A stretch of 57,002 nucleotides of DNA, from NCBI GenBank assembly GCA_015501075.1, contig JADNYJ010000225.1:1-57002 (forward strand), written 5' to 3'. Positions 32,001 to 44,049 of this stretch are shown here, piece by piece. A model generated the notes under the pieces. The model was given only the letters and a program-made list of their open reading frames with translations. It did not search any database and had not been told where the DNA came from. Within the stretch, counting starts at the first letter, position 1, and each line of letters opens with the position of its first letter. Position numbers and translations under genes: made by a program. The stretch comes from Gymnopilus junonius (Eukaryota > Basidiomycota > Agaricomycetes > Agaricales > Galerinaceae).

Positions 32001-35000
32001 GAACCTACCGACGAACCAGGCGTGAACGTCGTCTCGCCCGCACCCGGTGTATGTGTTGGCGTGTTCCCCATAGAAGGCACGGGAGTACCCGCCCTCGAAC
32101 CCATCTTGGAAGTCGACCCAGACCCCGAGGACCCCTTGCCAATGATAGCCTGAGGATGCGCAGGCGACGCGCTCCTCCGCACGTCCGCTGAAATTCTCAG
32201 CTGAGGAGCCGCCTTTGCCACCGACAACGACGTCTTGTGCTTGACCGACTTGCTGGACTCGCCCGAACTCGTCTCCTTGATCGACCCAGGCCTGGAGCCG
32301 GATACTATGCTCCCTGCAGCTGCACGGGCACCCAACGCGATTTGTTTAGGCGAAGAAGGCATAGATGAAGGTGCAGATGCAGAAGAGGTAATGAGCGGTT
32401 TCGACGACGCAGGCATAACAGCCGCTAGAACCCTGCTAATCGTGCTCGCGTCGGATAATGAGCCTGTAGCTGGCTTGGCTAATGACTTTGCATTGGCATT
32501 GGCATTGGTATTGGTATTGGCACTGGCTTGATCCTGATCTTGGGCTGTGATCCCACTGCGACTCCCGACGTCTTTTGTATCCTCCATTCTGCCCCTGGAA
32601 CTCTCTTCCACCGACACAGGCACAGGCGCAAGCGCGCTCATATCACCACTACCACCTCCCAACTCCTTCCTCAACTCAACCTCCGCCTCCCCATCCTCAT
32701 CCAAATCCAAATCAAGCTCCATAACTTCCATCCCATTCTCATCTCGCTTGACATCCTCCTCCTCTCCTTTAGCCTCACTTCCTCTCCCACCTCCTTGCTC
32801 AACAACTCCTTTACTTTCCGCGCCCCCATACCCATACCCGAGAGATTTAACGATCAACCCTCGAGAAGTAGAACTGAAAAAGGACGCCCAGCCTGCTCGG
32901 TTGGTATTCCCGCTAAGAGTTGAGAGGATCGGGTTGGGGATTGAGGTGTCTTCAGAGTCGACTTTGACTGCATGTTCTTGTTCTTGTTCTTCTTGTTCTT
33001 GTCCTTGTCCCGTCGTCTCGCTTTGGGTTTGGGTTTGGGTTTGGGTTTGGACGACCTCCAGCGCAGGCGCTCCTTTTTGTCCTTCAGGACTCTCCTGGGC
33101 CGGAGCCTCACCCTCGCCAACAGCTTCGACTTCAGTCTGCGATTGTAATCGAGGCAGAATCTGACCATCCCCCTCTTGATCCCCATGCGCAGTCGACGCC
33201 GTCGTCGAAGTGGAGGTGAAGTATACCACCAAGAAGATAACCAACTCGCATTAGTCGCTGCTTGTCCTGGTGCTGTAGCCGTAGCCGTAGCCGTAGCCGT
33301 AGCCGTCGTAGGCTCCATTGCGGAAGCTGAGCCAAGGGTAAAACCTGCAGTTGCGGTTGCGGTTGCGGTCGTGGTTGTGGGTGCGGTTACAGTTGCACCA
33401 CCCTCCTCGCCCGCCATCTCCTTCTCCTTCACGTCCACCGCCTTCCGTTCCAAAGCCGACGTAGCCAACTGCGTCTGTGCTTGCGTCTGCGTCTGCGTCT
33501 GTGCCTGTGCCTGTGCCTGCGTCTGCGTCTGTGTCTGTGCCTGTGTCTCTGTCTCTGTCTGGGGCTCTTGCGAACCGGCACCAGCACCAGCACCAGCATC
33601 ATCGACTCTCGTCCCCTCTTCTGGGACCTCAACCCCCGATTGACTTGAAGCACCCTCACCCTTAACACGAGACGCTCCTCGACCCGCGACTTCCCCCCTC
33701 CCTCCTCCTCCTCCTTCTTTGCACTAGTAACAGTGATAAAAGCGGGCGTCGATGGTGCCTTTGCAGATGCCGACGACGACGACGACCAGCCCATGTATTC
33801 CCACCAAGTCAAAGTCGAAGTCAAAGTCAAAGTTGTAGTCTTCTCATCCTGCAGCCTTGCCTCTGCTGCTTCTCCTGCTGTCGCTCCGCCGAACCCCCGT
33901 CCTTGCCCTTGCCCCCGTCCTTGTCTTTATCCTCGTCCTTAACCCCACCCTCCAACCCAGATCCACCCAAAAGACGATCAACACCCTGAACAGCAGTCGT
34001 CGACGAGGGCTCCAGTGCGCACTGCCGCGCTAACGCTGACGCTGACGCCGGTGCAGGCACACACGATGTGAAATTTGGAGTTGACGATGAGGATGTATGG
34101 TCTGGGGTATCCAACACTGCAGGTCCTGAGGATGAGGTGGTGGTGGTGGTGGAGGAGGAGGATGAAGAAGAAGAGGAGGGGGGTGCCGGTTCTTCAGCGG
34201 AGGTCACGGTCGTAATTGTATTAGTATTAGTAGTGGTAGTGGTGGTAGTGGTATTTTGTGCACTAGAGGAAAAATCGGAGGAGGAGGAGGAGGAGGTCGT
34301 GGGATATCCCGAGCCTTGGTCCTGACTTTGACTTTGAATTGGACTTTGAGGTTTCGGTTTCGGTTTCGGTTTCGGTTGAGAGGCACCTAACACCCAAAGG
34401 AAAAAGGTGGAAAAAGATGGAAAAAGATGGAAAAAAGGGGGAAAAAGGCAAAAAAAAAAAAGATCAGAAAAGAACCCAAATCAAACACCCAACCCTTAAC
34501 AAATCTCTCACCTTTCCCGTTCTCTTTCTCCAACACCACACTCCCCAGCGACGAAGCCTTCGCCCTCCCCATCCCCAACAAAGGGATACTCAGCATAAAC
34601 CGACTCGCTGTCGAGTTTAACGCGCCGGTCGTAGGCGTCGCCGCTGACGCTGACGTGGAACCGGAACCGGAACCGCCTGAAAATCCAGAGCTTACCTTGT
34701 GCGCGGGCTGTGCGGGCTGTGGAGGTGGAGGTGGAGGTGGTAGCGAGGGGACTTTATCGTCTATTGAGCTAGAGGATGGGAGGGAGGCGGTGCACTGGTG
34801 TTCTTGTTCTTCTTCGCGCTGGTGTTCTTGTTCGCGTTGATTCTGCTCATGTTGATTCTGACGCCGCTCCTGCTGCACTGACCCCGAAGACGATTCCGAA
34901 TACAAACCTAATCCCGGTTCCGCATCAGCTGCAGACACAGACGAACGCTGCAGCTCCGGTCCTGAGTGCACCAACGGCACGTCCACCTCCACGTCCACCT

Positions 35001-36816
35001 CCGTCGACGTAGACGTAGACGTAGACCTCGACGCCGACCTCGAGAGGCCCACCGCAGCAGGATATTCAGGCGGCGGGGTTCTAGGAACGTTGATCTCCAT
35101 CTCGATTTCTCTGTCCATCGCACCCATCGCACCCACCGCATGCACAGCGTTAACAGCACCCACGGCACTCACAGCACCCGCCGCATGCACAGCCCCCACA
35201 GCGTTAACAGCACTCACACCCCTCATACGCGGCGAAGCAAGAGGAGGAGGTGTAGGCGGAGCAGCGAACCACGATCGTTTAGTGCTCGGTCTACGCTGTT
35301 TCCCATTTACATTTGTATTTACATTTGGATTGGAGGAAGAGAAGGGTGAGGGCGTAGCTGGTGCCGAGCGCGATTGTGTTGCAGTTGCATTTGCAGAGGA
35401 AGAAGAAGAAGAAGCGAGAGGGGTACCATGAGATGGTGATACTGAGGAAGAAGAGGTGGTGGTGATGGGTTTGATAGGACTCGGAGCGTATATCTTTGTC
35501 TTTGCCTTGGATAACACTTGAGGAGACCGCGAGGAGGAGGAGGAGGATGTGGATGAGAATATGAATTGAGGTGGTGGTGAAGAAGGAATGGTAACAGCGT
35601 TAGCAATATCGCTACCACTAGTAGGAGGACCATTCATGGCAGTGGCACTGGCTGAGTTTGTAGTTGCAGAAGTAGAAGTAGAAGCAGAAGCAGCAGGACC
35701 AGGACCAGGACCAGGGGCGGGCCAACCACCTTGATCTTGACTTTGACTTTGAATGTGACCTTGAGATCGAATGCCCGCACTAGCAGGCGTCGGCGGCTCT
35801 ATCTGCACCTCAGGCACAAGCATAGGCATGGGCATAGGCGTGGGTTGAGGTACGGGCATACGCAAAGGCGCAGGTGAGATGCGCAGCGGCGGGGCCCTAT
35901 CTGAGTTCGACTCTGCTAAAGGTCCGAATGACAATAATGACGTCGGCTCATTCGAATGACCATTGTCAACTGGACCCCGGACTTGATCCGACTCGTCCAC
36001 TTCCGTTACTTCAAGCGGTACGCTGAGCTCGCGCATCTTGCTTTTGCCTTTCCCATTCCCGTTCCTATTGCCGCTTCCGTTCCCGTTCCCAATTGGCATT
36101 GACATTGAGCTAGACGTGAGGGAGGGGTGTGTCGCTCTAGGTTTACCACTATAATTACGATAATGACAATGAAAGAGTCAGAAACACATGCATCACTGAC
36201 AGGAAGGAAGGGAAGCACACATACCATAGCCACGTTCATTACCATTACTGGTATCACTCTGATTGGTACCACTAGCAAGAGCACCAACTCGATCAGAAGC
36301 AGGCCTCTTCACAGGCGACGTAGATGTAGATGTAGAACCCTCCGCCTCCGCTCCTAATCCAGACGCAGAGCCCGACCCACTCCCACTAGCGCCACCCACC
36401 CACCCACTCATACTCCTCCTACTCCTCAGCCCTCTCACACCCGCATCCAATAACAACTCAGGCTCGGCATACACCACGCTCACACTCGCACTCGCCACGG
36501 CACCTGCGCCACTCTTGCTTAAGAGCGTCTTCGACGGGGATCGCCATGGTCTTTGACCTCCTCCCGACCCTGATCCAGAGCCCGAGCCAGAGCGTGAACC
36601 AGGGACTTGTAAACTGCGCACTGACCGGCGGGTGGTACTATGTGTCGAGGAGCGTCTGCTTCTTGTTATTGGTACTGGTACTGGTACGGGGAGTGGCAAT
36701 GTCCCTGGAACCGGTACAGGACCTGGTATAGGTATGGGTGTTAACACACGAACTTGATCTCCATCTTCATCTTTATCCTGTGAGTGCTCATCGCTCGCGG
36801 CCGTAGCGCTGGGCAT
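29033..36816 (-). CDS. YML020W-like alpha/beta-hydrolase with very long disordered N-terminus
   Basis: Start ATG at 36816 (MPSATAASDEHSQDK). Exon 1 is 36816-36221, exon 2 36148-34512, exon 3 from 34386; all are Ser/Pro/Gly/Thr-rich low complexity. Exon boundaries at about 33.1-33.9 kb are unresolved because the frame changes twice. The C-terminal hydrolase follows in clean exons: CRRVVVIGVHGWFPGTM (oxyanion strand), 30999-30860 (LEFEREYSVKFEKITKIPLE), 30678-30180 with the nucleophile elbow STHSQGSVVSTHLL and YFENTAARELFEFQ, then SLNDQVVPIYSGL (acid), GIGHSTAYEEVATY (His) and WSLRDIIADERVSHFFGRE, ending in a Gly/Phe repeat and GTSKL. Layout matches fungal YML020W proteins. Substrate is unknown. 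The N-terminal exons could conceivably be a separate gene. Confidence 0.75.
33270..33560. repeat. hexanucleotide microsatellites within the hydrolase gene
   Basis: TAGCCG is repeated about five times near 33277-33304 and GGTTGC-type units near 33350-33375. GTCTGC/GCCTGT units fill 33474-33556. On the coding strand they give Ala-Thr and Thr-Gln repeats. Frame-shifting slippage here may explain the unresolved frame of the gene. Confidence 0.7.
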
Positions 36817-37295
36817 ATGAATAGTAACGGTGACAGTAGGATAGCGCTCGGGAGATTATCGTAGAATAGAATGTGTCGCTGCAAACGCGAGATTGCCGCC
36901 TGCCTGGCACCTGCAGCGAGACTGCAAGACCCCGGTAAGCCGGCATGACACTTTCCTTTGGGGCTTCGGTTAAGGAGATTGTAGCACGTGATTTGCGTCA
37001 TATCAATGCACGTTTGATCGTGTCGCGTTCTCCTCTTGAGTCTTTTTTGAGTCTTTCTAAATTCACGGACACTAAAACATTCTATGCTCCATGTGCTTCA
37101 GATCTCAGACTCAACATCTGTCCGCTGCATCCTCAAAAAAAACCTGGCAACCCCGCGGTCCTGACACCCGAACTTTGCCTCCTTCTGACTTCAAGTTCTT
37201 CAACTTACTTCCGCACATTCTTCCAACATCCTTCACCCCTTTCAGAGAGGGTGCCAACTTGAATTATGTCCTGATATCTTACTTACTACTTCACA
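36817..37295. other. divergent promoter region
   Basis: Lies between the minus-strand hydrolase gene and the plus-strand F-box-like remnant. No gene or clear regulatory element recognised. Confidence 0.4.
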
Positions 37296-38960
37296 ATGGA
37301 AAGCACTCATCTGCACGACCCCTTTATAGAATTTGGTACAGACATTCTTGTCAACATCGTAAAATTCGTATGGCCTTGCGATATCATCTCCCTTCACAAG
37401 GTGAAGTCGCAGTCCAATCCAAAGATACCACATACATCATTAACCCAGTGACATTCCAGCTGTGCTCTTAGAGTTTTTTTTACATTGTTTCAGTGCACAA
37501 GTCACCTCCTTGAGCATCTCATTTTACATTTTATTTCATACTCCCTTATTATGACATCTCACTTTTCACCCCTGCAATCTTGATGTCCTTGTCCTTGTCC
37601 ACAAAGCCCACTTGGGACACCCTTTTCCGATCACCTTTCTCACAAAATTAGGGATAACCAAAACCAGCCTTCGCTTGATCGATGAATGCCACAATGCCAC
37701 AATGCCAATTTCCTGATGCTTGTCATCCAGAATGGCCATTTCCTCTCGTTAGCATGGCAGATTTTTCATTCTGGATCTGGGGTTTTTCTGGACAATGCAA
37801 TAGGCAGTTTGGATATCACCAGAGTACCTTGATCATAGGGTTGCCGAAGTTCAGTTCAGTTCAGTTCTTTGGCCAATTTTCTGAACTGAGAACTGAACTT
37901 CCCAGTTCAGTTCAGTTCTCAGTTCGAACTGGTTCGAACTGTTCTGAACTGGCAATGGCCAAAACATAAAATTTCCTTTCATCTGAGGCTTTGAAATAGT
38001 AGATAAACTACAGATATGTCTATCTTCTATCATTAGACATTGCTATATGTACAAAACAGTATATTATTTGCTGATTTTTCAAGCATTGGGTAGTGCCATG
38101 TAACTCATGTCCCCACACAATAAATAAAATCATTTTAAGAAATTATTTTATGTCATCTAGTGCTTGGGATTAGTACTAAGGAGTTCTCTATACATTATGG
38201 GAATCTAATGGTAATTTTTTGATGCCAAAATAATCACTTTTGAAGATCAAAATTTGATAATTTTAACCACACCCAACAAACAGTTCAGTTCAGTTCGAAC
38301 TGACTGGCCATAGGCTGAACTGAGAACCAGAACTGCATCTGAACTGCAGTTCAGTTCAGCCAGTTCAGGTTCAAACTGTCAGTTCTGAACTGAACTTCGG
38401 CAACCCTACTTGATCACAGCGTGTGCAGGTACAGTATGTTTGATTTTGACCATACATCATTATACCACAATGGTGATAATGTTTATCAATGGGGGTTGCA
38501 AAGGCCACATTTTTCAGTCATCCATGGGTATGGAACTCTTCCGTTTTCATAGGTGGATGCTAGTTGTCTTTCTGACAAGGCAGGGAAAACTGATCTGGGA
38601 GTTGTCAAGATGAACCTCGCCCATTCTGTGAGTGTCAAATAGGACACTCACCAATTCTGTCTGTTTCTGGGCCAGCACTGTGTTCTTACAGCAGAATGTG
38701 ATGGATATATTTTGGATTATTTAGTGCCACCAGAGTAAGGCGTACAGATGGAAAGTATTTGATGAAGGGATGAATTTGGAATTGTATTAAATTCTAATGC
38801 CATCATTCTGTAGATAATGGAGTGGACCTCTGGAAGTTTCAGAGATACATTCATGTCATATGGTTACAGTTTCAATCTATTGCGGGATGGATCATAAATT
38901 CATGATGAAAAATATTGTCGCTCATGAGAACAAAAAATTGAACAGTTGATATGTAATTGA
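37296..38960 (+). pseudogene. F-box-like gene remnant, split by a MITE
   Basis: An ATG at 37296 begins MESTHLHDPFIEFGTDILVN, continuing IVKFVWPCDIISLHKV before a possible GTGAAG donor at about 37400. The pattern of Leu/Ile/Trp resembles the start of an F-box. Downstream pieces VLVLVHKAHLGHPF (about 37584), FPDACHPEWPFPLVS (about 37701) and, beyond the MITE, ECDGYILDYLVPPE (about 38700) could be body exons, but stops interrupt them. A related piece sits at 47.7 kb. The F-box assignment is tentative. Confidence 0.35.
37836..38408. mobile_element. hAT-type MITE, 573 bp
   Basis: Perfect 24-bp terminal inverted repeats starting TAGGGTTGCCGAAG. They are flanked by a perfect 8-bp target duplication CTTGATCA (37828-37835 and 38409-38416), which is the hAT signature. 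Both ends are filled with arrays of CAGTT/AACTG units (CAGTTCAGTTCAGTTC and inverted copies), giving strong self-complementarity. The AT-rich middle has no coding capacity. The terminal TAGGGTTG is shared with the larger hAT element at 38974. Confidence 0.92.
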
Positions 38961-39189
38961 AAGGAGTCCTGATTAGGGTTGGGTAAAAAACCTCCCGAGG
39001 GGTTACTTACCAGTAAGTTACCCCCAGCCAGTCGAGGGGGTCAGTAATTTACCTGTAATTTACATCTCACGTGATCATTTTTGGCCCAATCTCAAATTTC
39101 CCAATTTTTTCTTCGCCTGCAGCACTCTGAGTGGTCTGGGAGACTGGGACAAAGATGTAATTCAAAACCACAATTAGGTAAATAAGTAA

Positions 39190-41750
39190 TCAATTAAAAT
39201 TCCATCGAGAAGTCATTGTCATCTCCAGGACCTGCGAGATCATTACTCGGGTCCGTGAGAGCGACCTTCTCTCGACCACCATTCTTGACTTCTTCATCCT
39301 TCTCCTCAGCAAGAAAAGTGGCCAAATATCTTGAATGGAGGTTAATGGGATTCTTGCTAGCATCCTTACCCTCAGCTTCAAGTTTTGTGGCAGAAGGATA
39401 TGTGGGATCGTTTGGCCCTTTTTTGAGCCAAGAATCATCTTTGTCTTCATCATCCAGAACTTTCTCAGTCTCAGCCTCTAGGGATTTGAATATCTTTGAT
39501 TTCACATCATAGAATTTCATGGTTGGCCTCGGCGTTGAATCCTTGCGAGCCTAATTTGGTAATAAGTAAGTTCAATGTTGCAGTCCGCTAATATTTGATT
39601 GAACTTACCTTCGCTTTGGTCGAATAGTGCTGGCGTACTATTGTATGAGATGTCATCTGTCCAATGGACAGATTGGCTCACAGTGCCAGATTAATCCAAG
39701 TAAAGGAAGAAACGGTGCGTTCTTCTGCCATTGAGTTGACTCGAACTGAGAATATTTTAATTGCGAGGATCTATCATCAATATAAAAACAGCAATTTGAG
39801 AAGACCAGGTTTAGCATGCACAGGAAGGATCTGCACAAATTCGTGGCCTTGCAGGGCTTGCCACCATGTAATAATGGCCTCTGTACCATCAACTCGAGTA
39901 TTGAAGGGGAATTGCTGCCTAGCGTACATCTTCATTTTGCCCAGCAGTTGCTTTTTAAACTTGGTTGCATGGCCTTTCCACTTGGTAAGTTCATCTTTGT
40001 GACCATAAAAAATTTCTGACTGTGCAGTTTCCATCAGGAAAGATGCAACTGTCTTGAAAGTTGATAGATGAGATATCCCACTGAAGTCAGAGGTTTGACT
40101 TGTGTCGCCATCCTTGTTAAAAAGGTCGGACTTGAGGTATACTAGAATGAATGTATAAGTAATAATGCTGGTTGCTGAAGGATTTTACATACCAGGGTTG
40201 AGGTAGGCCCCTGATAAATAGAGCTTGGCACTTGTCACAAGATTGCCTTTCCTGAAGAGTTGGTCATGGCATGCATTCAGGATACCGAGGACTTGCTCTT
40301 TGACATTGACTGGAATTTCAGAGAAGGGATGAGCTAACTCTTCCTTTATTGCCCATATCATTGCATGCCAAAAGATATAGATGTCCCCCACAATGGCCTC
40401 ATTTGATTCAAGGCAAGTAAGCGCCTTCAATGCAGGTGATCCTAGTTTGATGATGTACCCAAGAATTTGCTCGAAATTGAAAGATGATTGTGTACCAGCA
40501 TGAAAGTTTATTGCGAGGTCCTGGAAAAAGGTTAAAAATCCCTAATTTCTTATTTATGAAGAGTTCCAGATGACCCACCTCCAAATTGAATACACCTCAC
40601 TCTACTATCTTTTTGAGCACCGGTACGTTGACTTGAACTGACCAAGCAGAAATAATAAGTGTTCTGAATTGTGTTTTTCCAATTGCATCAAAGCCCTTCA
40701 TAATCCCGCAAATCATATGTGCAGCCTTCAGCTTGGTAATACCTGGATGTGACTGGTGGAACTTTTTGATAACTCCTCGGACTGTGGTAATGGTTGGTTG
40801 AAAGTAAGCAAGCTTGACGATGTCTTTGATAGTATTGCTGATAAAATGGACAATGTCAGGCAGGTTAAACATCGCCGGTATCTCCTTGTTGAGCAGCTCC
40901 TGATGCAACTGAGTGTTTCCTGTGCTGTCACACACAACTGCACAGAAATGAGAATGCCCAACTCAGTCAATTACCTGTTTCCTTATCTTATCAGTTTCTG
41001 ATTTAGTCTGAGACAGAGTGACATACCATGAGGATGAATGATTTAATCCACTCGGTGGTGTGAGATACCAAGGTTGCTTCTTGCACTTCCATCAGATATA
41101 CCTTTCTTCTTGTGCCCACCTTCTCCTGCATTGACATATGAAGTGTCCAGAATGACTCCCTTCCTCGCATTGTCCCTCCATCACAGGAAACAGTTATGTT
41201 CTCCTGTGTCCTAAGGTAGGCCACCTGTCTCTGTATTATGCTTTCTGCCTCAGCAACAATGTGGACTTCTTCTAGCTTTCTGTGGCTCACTGGATTGTAT
41301 GAGGAGTTGGCTGTTATCAACAGCTCCTTCCACACATCAAAACTCGCAATATAGGTTGGGATCCCGGTGCAGCAGAAGAGTTTGATGACAGCGAGGTCCA
41401 GCCTTCTGTGGCATTTGCACCAGCCAAGGGTATGTGCATCCTCAAAGAATGCATGCCTGCCTTCTGACTTTTGCTTCTTAATAGCTTTGACCTTGCTATT
41501 GCCATTGATCGGTCCTGGCGTTTGGGGCTCCAGTTCGATCTTGCTGCATTCTGGATCATTGGCAGGTAGTTTGCTTGAAGAGGCCTGCTTGATGAGGTAT
41601 GCTTTTGCTGCATTTTGAATACCTTCCGGCAAATGCCAACATCTGTTTGCATGACGGACAGCTCAATTGATGTTTCAATTGCTGTAGACTGTCCCACAGC
41701 CTCCAATGCACCAGAAAAGTATCTTTCTTGGTTTCAACGCATGGTAGCAT
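39190..41750 (-). pseudogene. hAT transposase-like region
   Basis: Segments in order: 41632-41003 with CHRRLDLAVIKLFCCTGIPT, SFDVWKELLITANSSYNP and ITVSCDGGTMRGRESFW (DUF659/RNase-H-like start with Asp in SCDGG); 40935-40597 with IKKFHQSHPGITKLKAAHMI; 40430-40185; 40034-39777 with DGTEAIITWWQALQGHE, the WW block of the hAT dimerisation domain; then SIGQMTSHTIVRQHYSTKAK near 39.63 kb; and an acidic tail to 39194. Some junctions are short introns, others need frame changes. Assignment follows the WW block, DNA-binding context and 8-bp target site. Confidence 0.65.
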
Positions 41751-42183
41751 TTTTGCAGAAGGCTGTCGAGAAGCTCATTTGCTGGTCATCCTCCCTGGCT
41801 CCCTTTTCGTGTTGACTTTGTGGTAGGGATGTCGATCAGGCCTATCTCCTCTGTCCAGACCTGTATCTCATTGTCGGATCCACCATCAGCCTCATAAGGC
41901 TCTTCCAACTCTTTGCCATCAGTATCATTACCAGCTTCCTTTGGTTGTGCTTTGTTGGTATTGGTAAAGAAGCTGTCTCCTCCAGTAAGTTTCAACTGCT
42001 TCTCTACTTTGGCCTCCTTTGCCTTGCCCTTTTTCATCTTGCCCTTTTCACTCTTCACATTTGTTGGTTTCTTCTTCATCTCGCTGAACTGAAAGGCAAA
42101 ACCAGGTGCTGCACTCAGACTAATTGGGCCGATAGCAATCATTTCAGGGTTCTAATTATTAAATGTGAGTTCTCTGTTCGTCG

Positions 42184-43383
42184 TTATTGAAAGAAATGGC
42201 CTACCAACTTCTTCATCAGTAGGACGGCATTCATGAAGCTCTCCACCCTTGCAAATAGACATGGGGCTCCATTTTGTAGAAGAGGTATATGTGGAAGGAA
42301 ATGATGGGCCAGGGCATTGATAGAGAGGATGGAGCAGGATATACTGTCAGACTGTTGGGTTGTAGGTAGCTCCAGGAAAGTGAAGGTGGTCCCAAATGAT
42401 AGCTCAAGCCACCAGGTCAGGATTTCAACCAATTCTGGTGGTGCTGGATTGCCCAAAGGGTCCCCATAAAGCAAGGTATGCTGCTGTGAATCAATGATGA
42501 ATGCACACCAGTGGTTGCTGATGACCTCGGTCCTTGCATTAGGAAGAATGACACCATCAGCTGTCAGGCATACAGCAACAGGTGCACCAACAGCTGGTAT
42601 CTCCCCTCTTGCCATGCGTTCGGCAAGCTCTCATGTTGATTTAAGGTTCTTCTCCATATGGTAGTCATTGCGGGCATGACAGTATGTGGTGATAAGCTTC
42701 TGCATGAAAGCTGTTGGCTGAATCACCTCGGGAAGCTGTGCAGATAAAAGCTGATCATTGAGGAGTGTGGCAAGGATGTCCAGCTGTGGTGTGCCCAACC
42801 ATTCTTCTGAGCACAAACGAGCCAGATCCGTTACTTCATCTGCCATTCTTTTCGGCATTTTTTGGGTCCATGGGAGTTGAGAGAGCATACCAATCGCGTC
42901 CTGATGCTTTCGCCCTTGTAACCAAGAAATTGCAGCATGCCAAGCATCCCTTGCTTCGAGGATCTGATGTGCATCTTTCCAAAACTCGAGAATCCAGAGA
43001 GGTAGGTGAATGTTCAATGTGCAGAGTGGATAGGAGAGAGAGAGTATCTCCTTGCTGTCGGCAAGTGCATTGTCCCTTCTTTCACGTAGTTTCATGATGT
43101 CTATAGTGGTAGGCATGGCCAATGACTAGATGAATGCAACCTGGTCTTCTTTTTCGATCAGGCTTGCTGTTTTTGAGAATAGGTTGTCATCCAAACTGCT
43201 GAGTAAATTTGGTGCATTCTTCTTGGAGGGAACAGAGAATTTTGACAAGGCCAGAACGTTAAGGTTATCTTGTGGGAGCAGGACCTGGAATATGTTGGGA
43301 GGTATAGCTATGGAGGGACTCATCCTTGCTTCAAGCAGCATCCGCCGTCGATGATAAAGTCGATAAAAATTAGAATATGACAT
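42184..43383 (-). pseudogene. Ulp1-like cysteine protease region of the hAT element
   Basis: One reading frame spans 43383-42184 (about 400 codons) but carries a TAG near 43126 and a TGA at 42631. The protease signature is in the last part: NHWCAFIID (His), LLYGDPLGNP (Asp) and TTQQSDSISCSILSINAL (Gln and catalytic Cys), the order of C48/Ulp1 SUMO proteases. After MKKL a GTAGGC..AATTAG intron joins to NPEMIAIGPISLS (42142), linking the protease to the Lys-rich linker (KKKPTNVKSEKGK) and apparently to the transposase. Ulp1-like domains are known to accompany fungal hAT-like elements; their role is unclear. Confidence 0.7.
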
Positions 43384-43717
43384 TCCGGTCCGGATTTTAC
43401 TGCTGGCTAGACCCTCAGATTATCAGTTAATACCCCTCCTGCATAACAGTTGCCTGATTTTTGTATCAAAAAGTGTGAATACATGCATTTGTTATCCTAT
43501 GATTCTTTCTCATCTCAGGACTTGAGCTCCTCAGCCTACAGCGGTCGGATATCTGACCTGGAGAGGTGCACCTTCTGGAGAAGCACGTGACCCTTGTACA
43601 ATGTAAATTACCACTCAAAACCTCTACCCCTCTGGCGAGGTAAATTACCAGTAAATTACCGGTTATTTACCTGCCGGTAAAAAATCAAGACGTTTTTTAC
43701 CCAACCCTAGTCCTGAT

Positions 43718-44049
43718 GATTGCGTTCTATAAATTAATTATGCACGAGACATCGACGCGTCGCGTCAAAATCATGTGATGAGAAATTACAACGAGAGAAC
43801 GTTCCTCCTTCCCAATTGAACTCCTTCCTTCCTTTTGTTCAGTGAAACTCACTGTTGCCCACACGCACCATGAATGTCTGATATTATCCTGTTCTTCCGG
43901 ATGGTTCATCCTCAACCTCGGATGGGCCTCTATCTAGTATCAACCTTGAGCGCTTGAGCTTGAGAATTGATGGGTGTCGACTTGCAAGGAGATCACGATT
44001 CAGATCATTACCAGCGCCCTTGAAGATTTTCCCTCTTCGGACTGCTACT
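43718..44049. other. intergenic between hAT element and inverted hydrolase copy
   Basis: Contains CGACGCGTCGCGTC followed by ATCATGTGATGAGAAA (43753-43784). No gene. Confidence 0.4.

Larger units (their letters stand above)
38974..43709 (-). mobile_element. hAT DNA transposon with Ulp1-like protease, 4736 bp
   Basis: Perfect 18-bp terminal inverted repeats TAGGGTTGGGTAAAAAAC at 38974-38991 and 43692-43709, with a perfect 8-bp target duplication GTCCTGAT (38966-38973 and 43710-43717). Subterminal regions are rich in GGTAA/TTACC motifs. Internal coding is on the minus strand: a Ulp1/C48-like protease region first (43383-42184), a Lys-rich linker, then hAT transposase-like segments. Several stops and frame changes suggest the copy is no longer autonomous, although the ends and target duplication are pristine. 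Confidence 0.92.

Noticed and set aside
31158..32153. 331-codon open frame on the plus strand
   Set aside because: Antisense to the hydrolase exon; its Pro/Ala/Ser/Val composition is produced by the complementary low-complexity codons.
37836..38408. CAGTT/AACTG arrays considered as a CRISPR-like or satellite array
   Set aside because: Unit spacing is irregular, both orientations occur, and perfect TIRs with an 8-bp target duplication identify a MITE.
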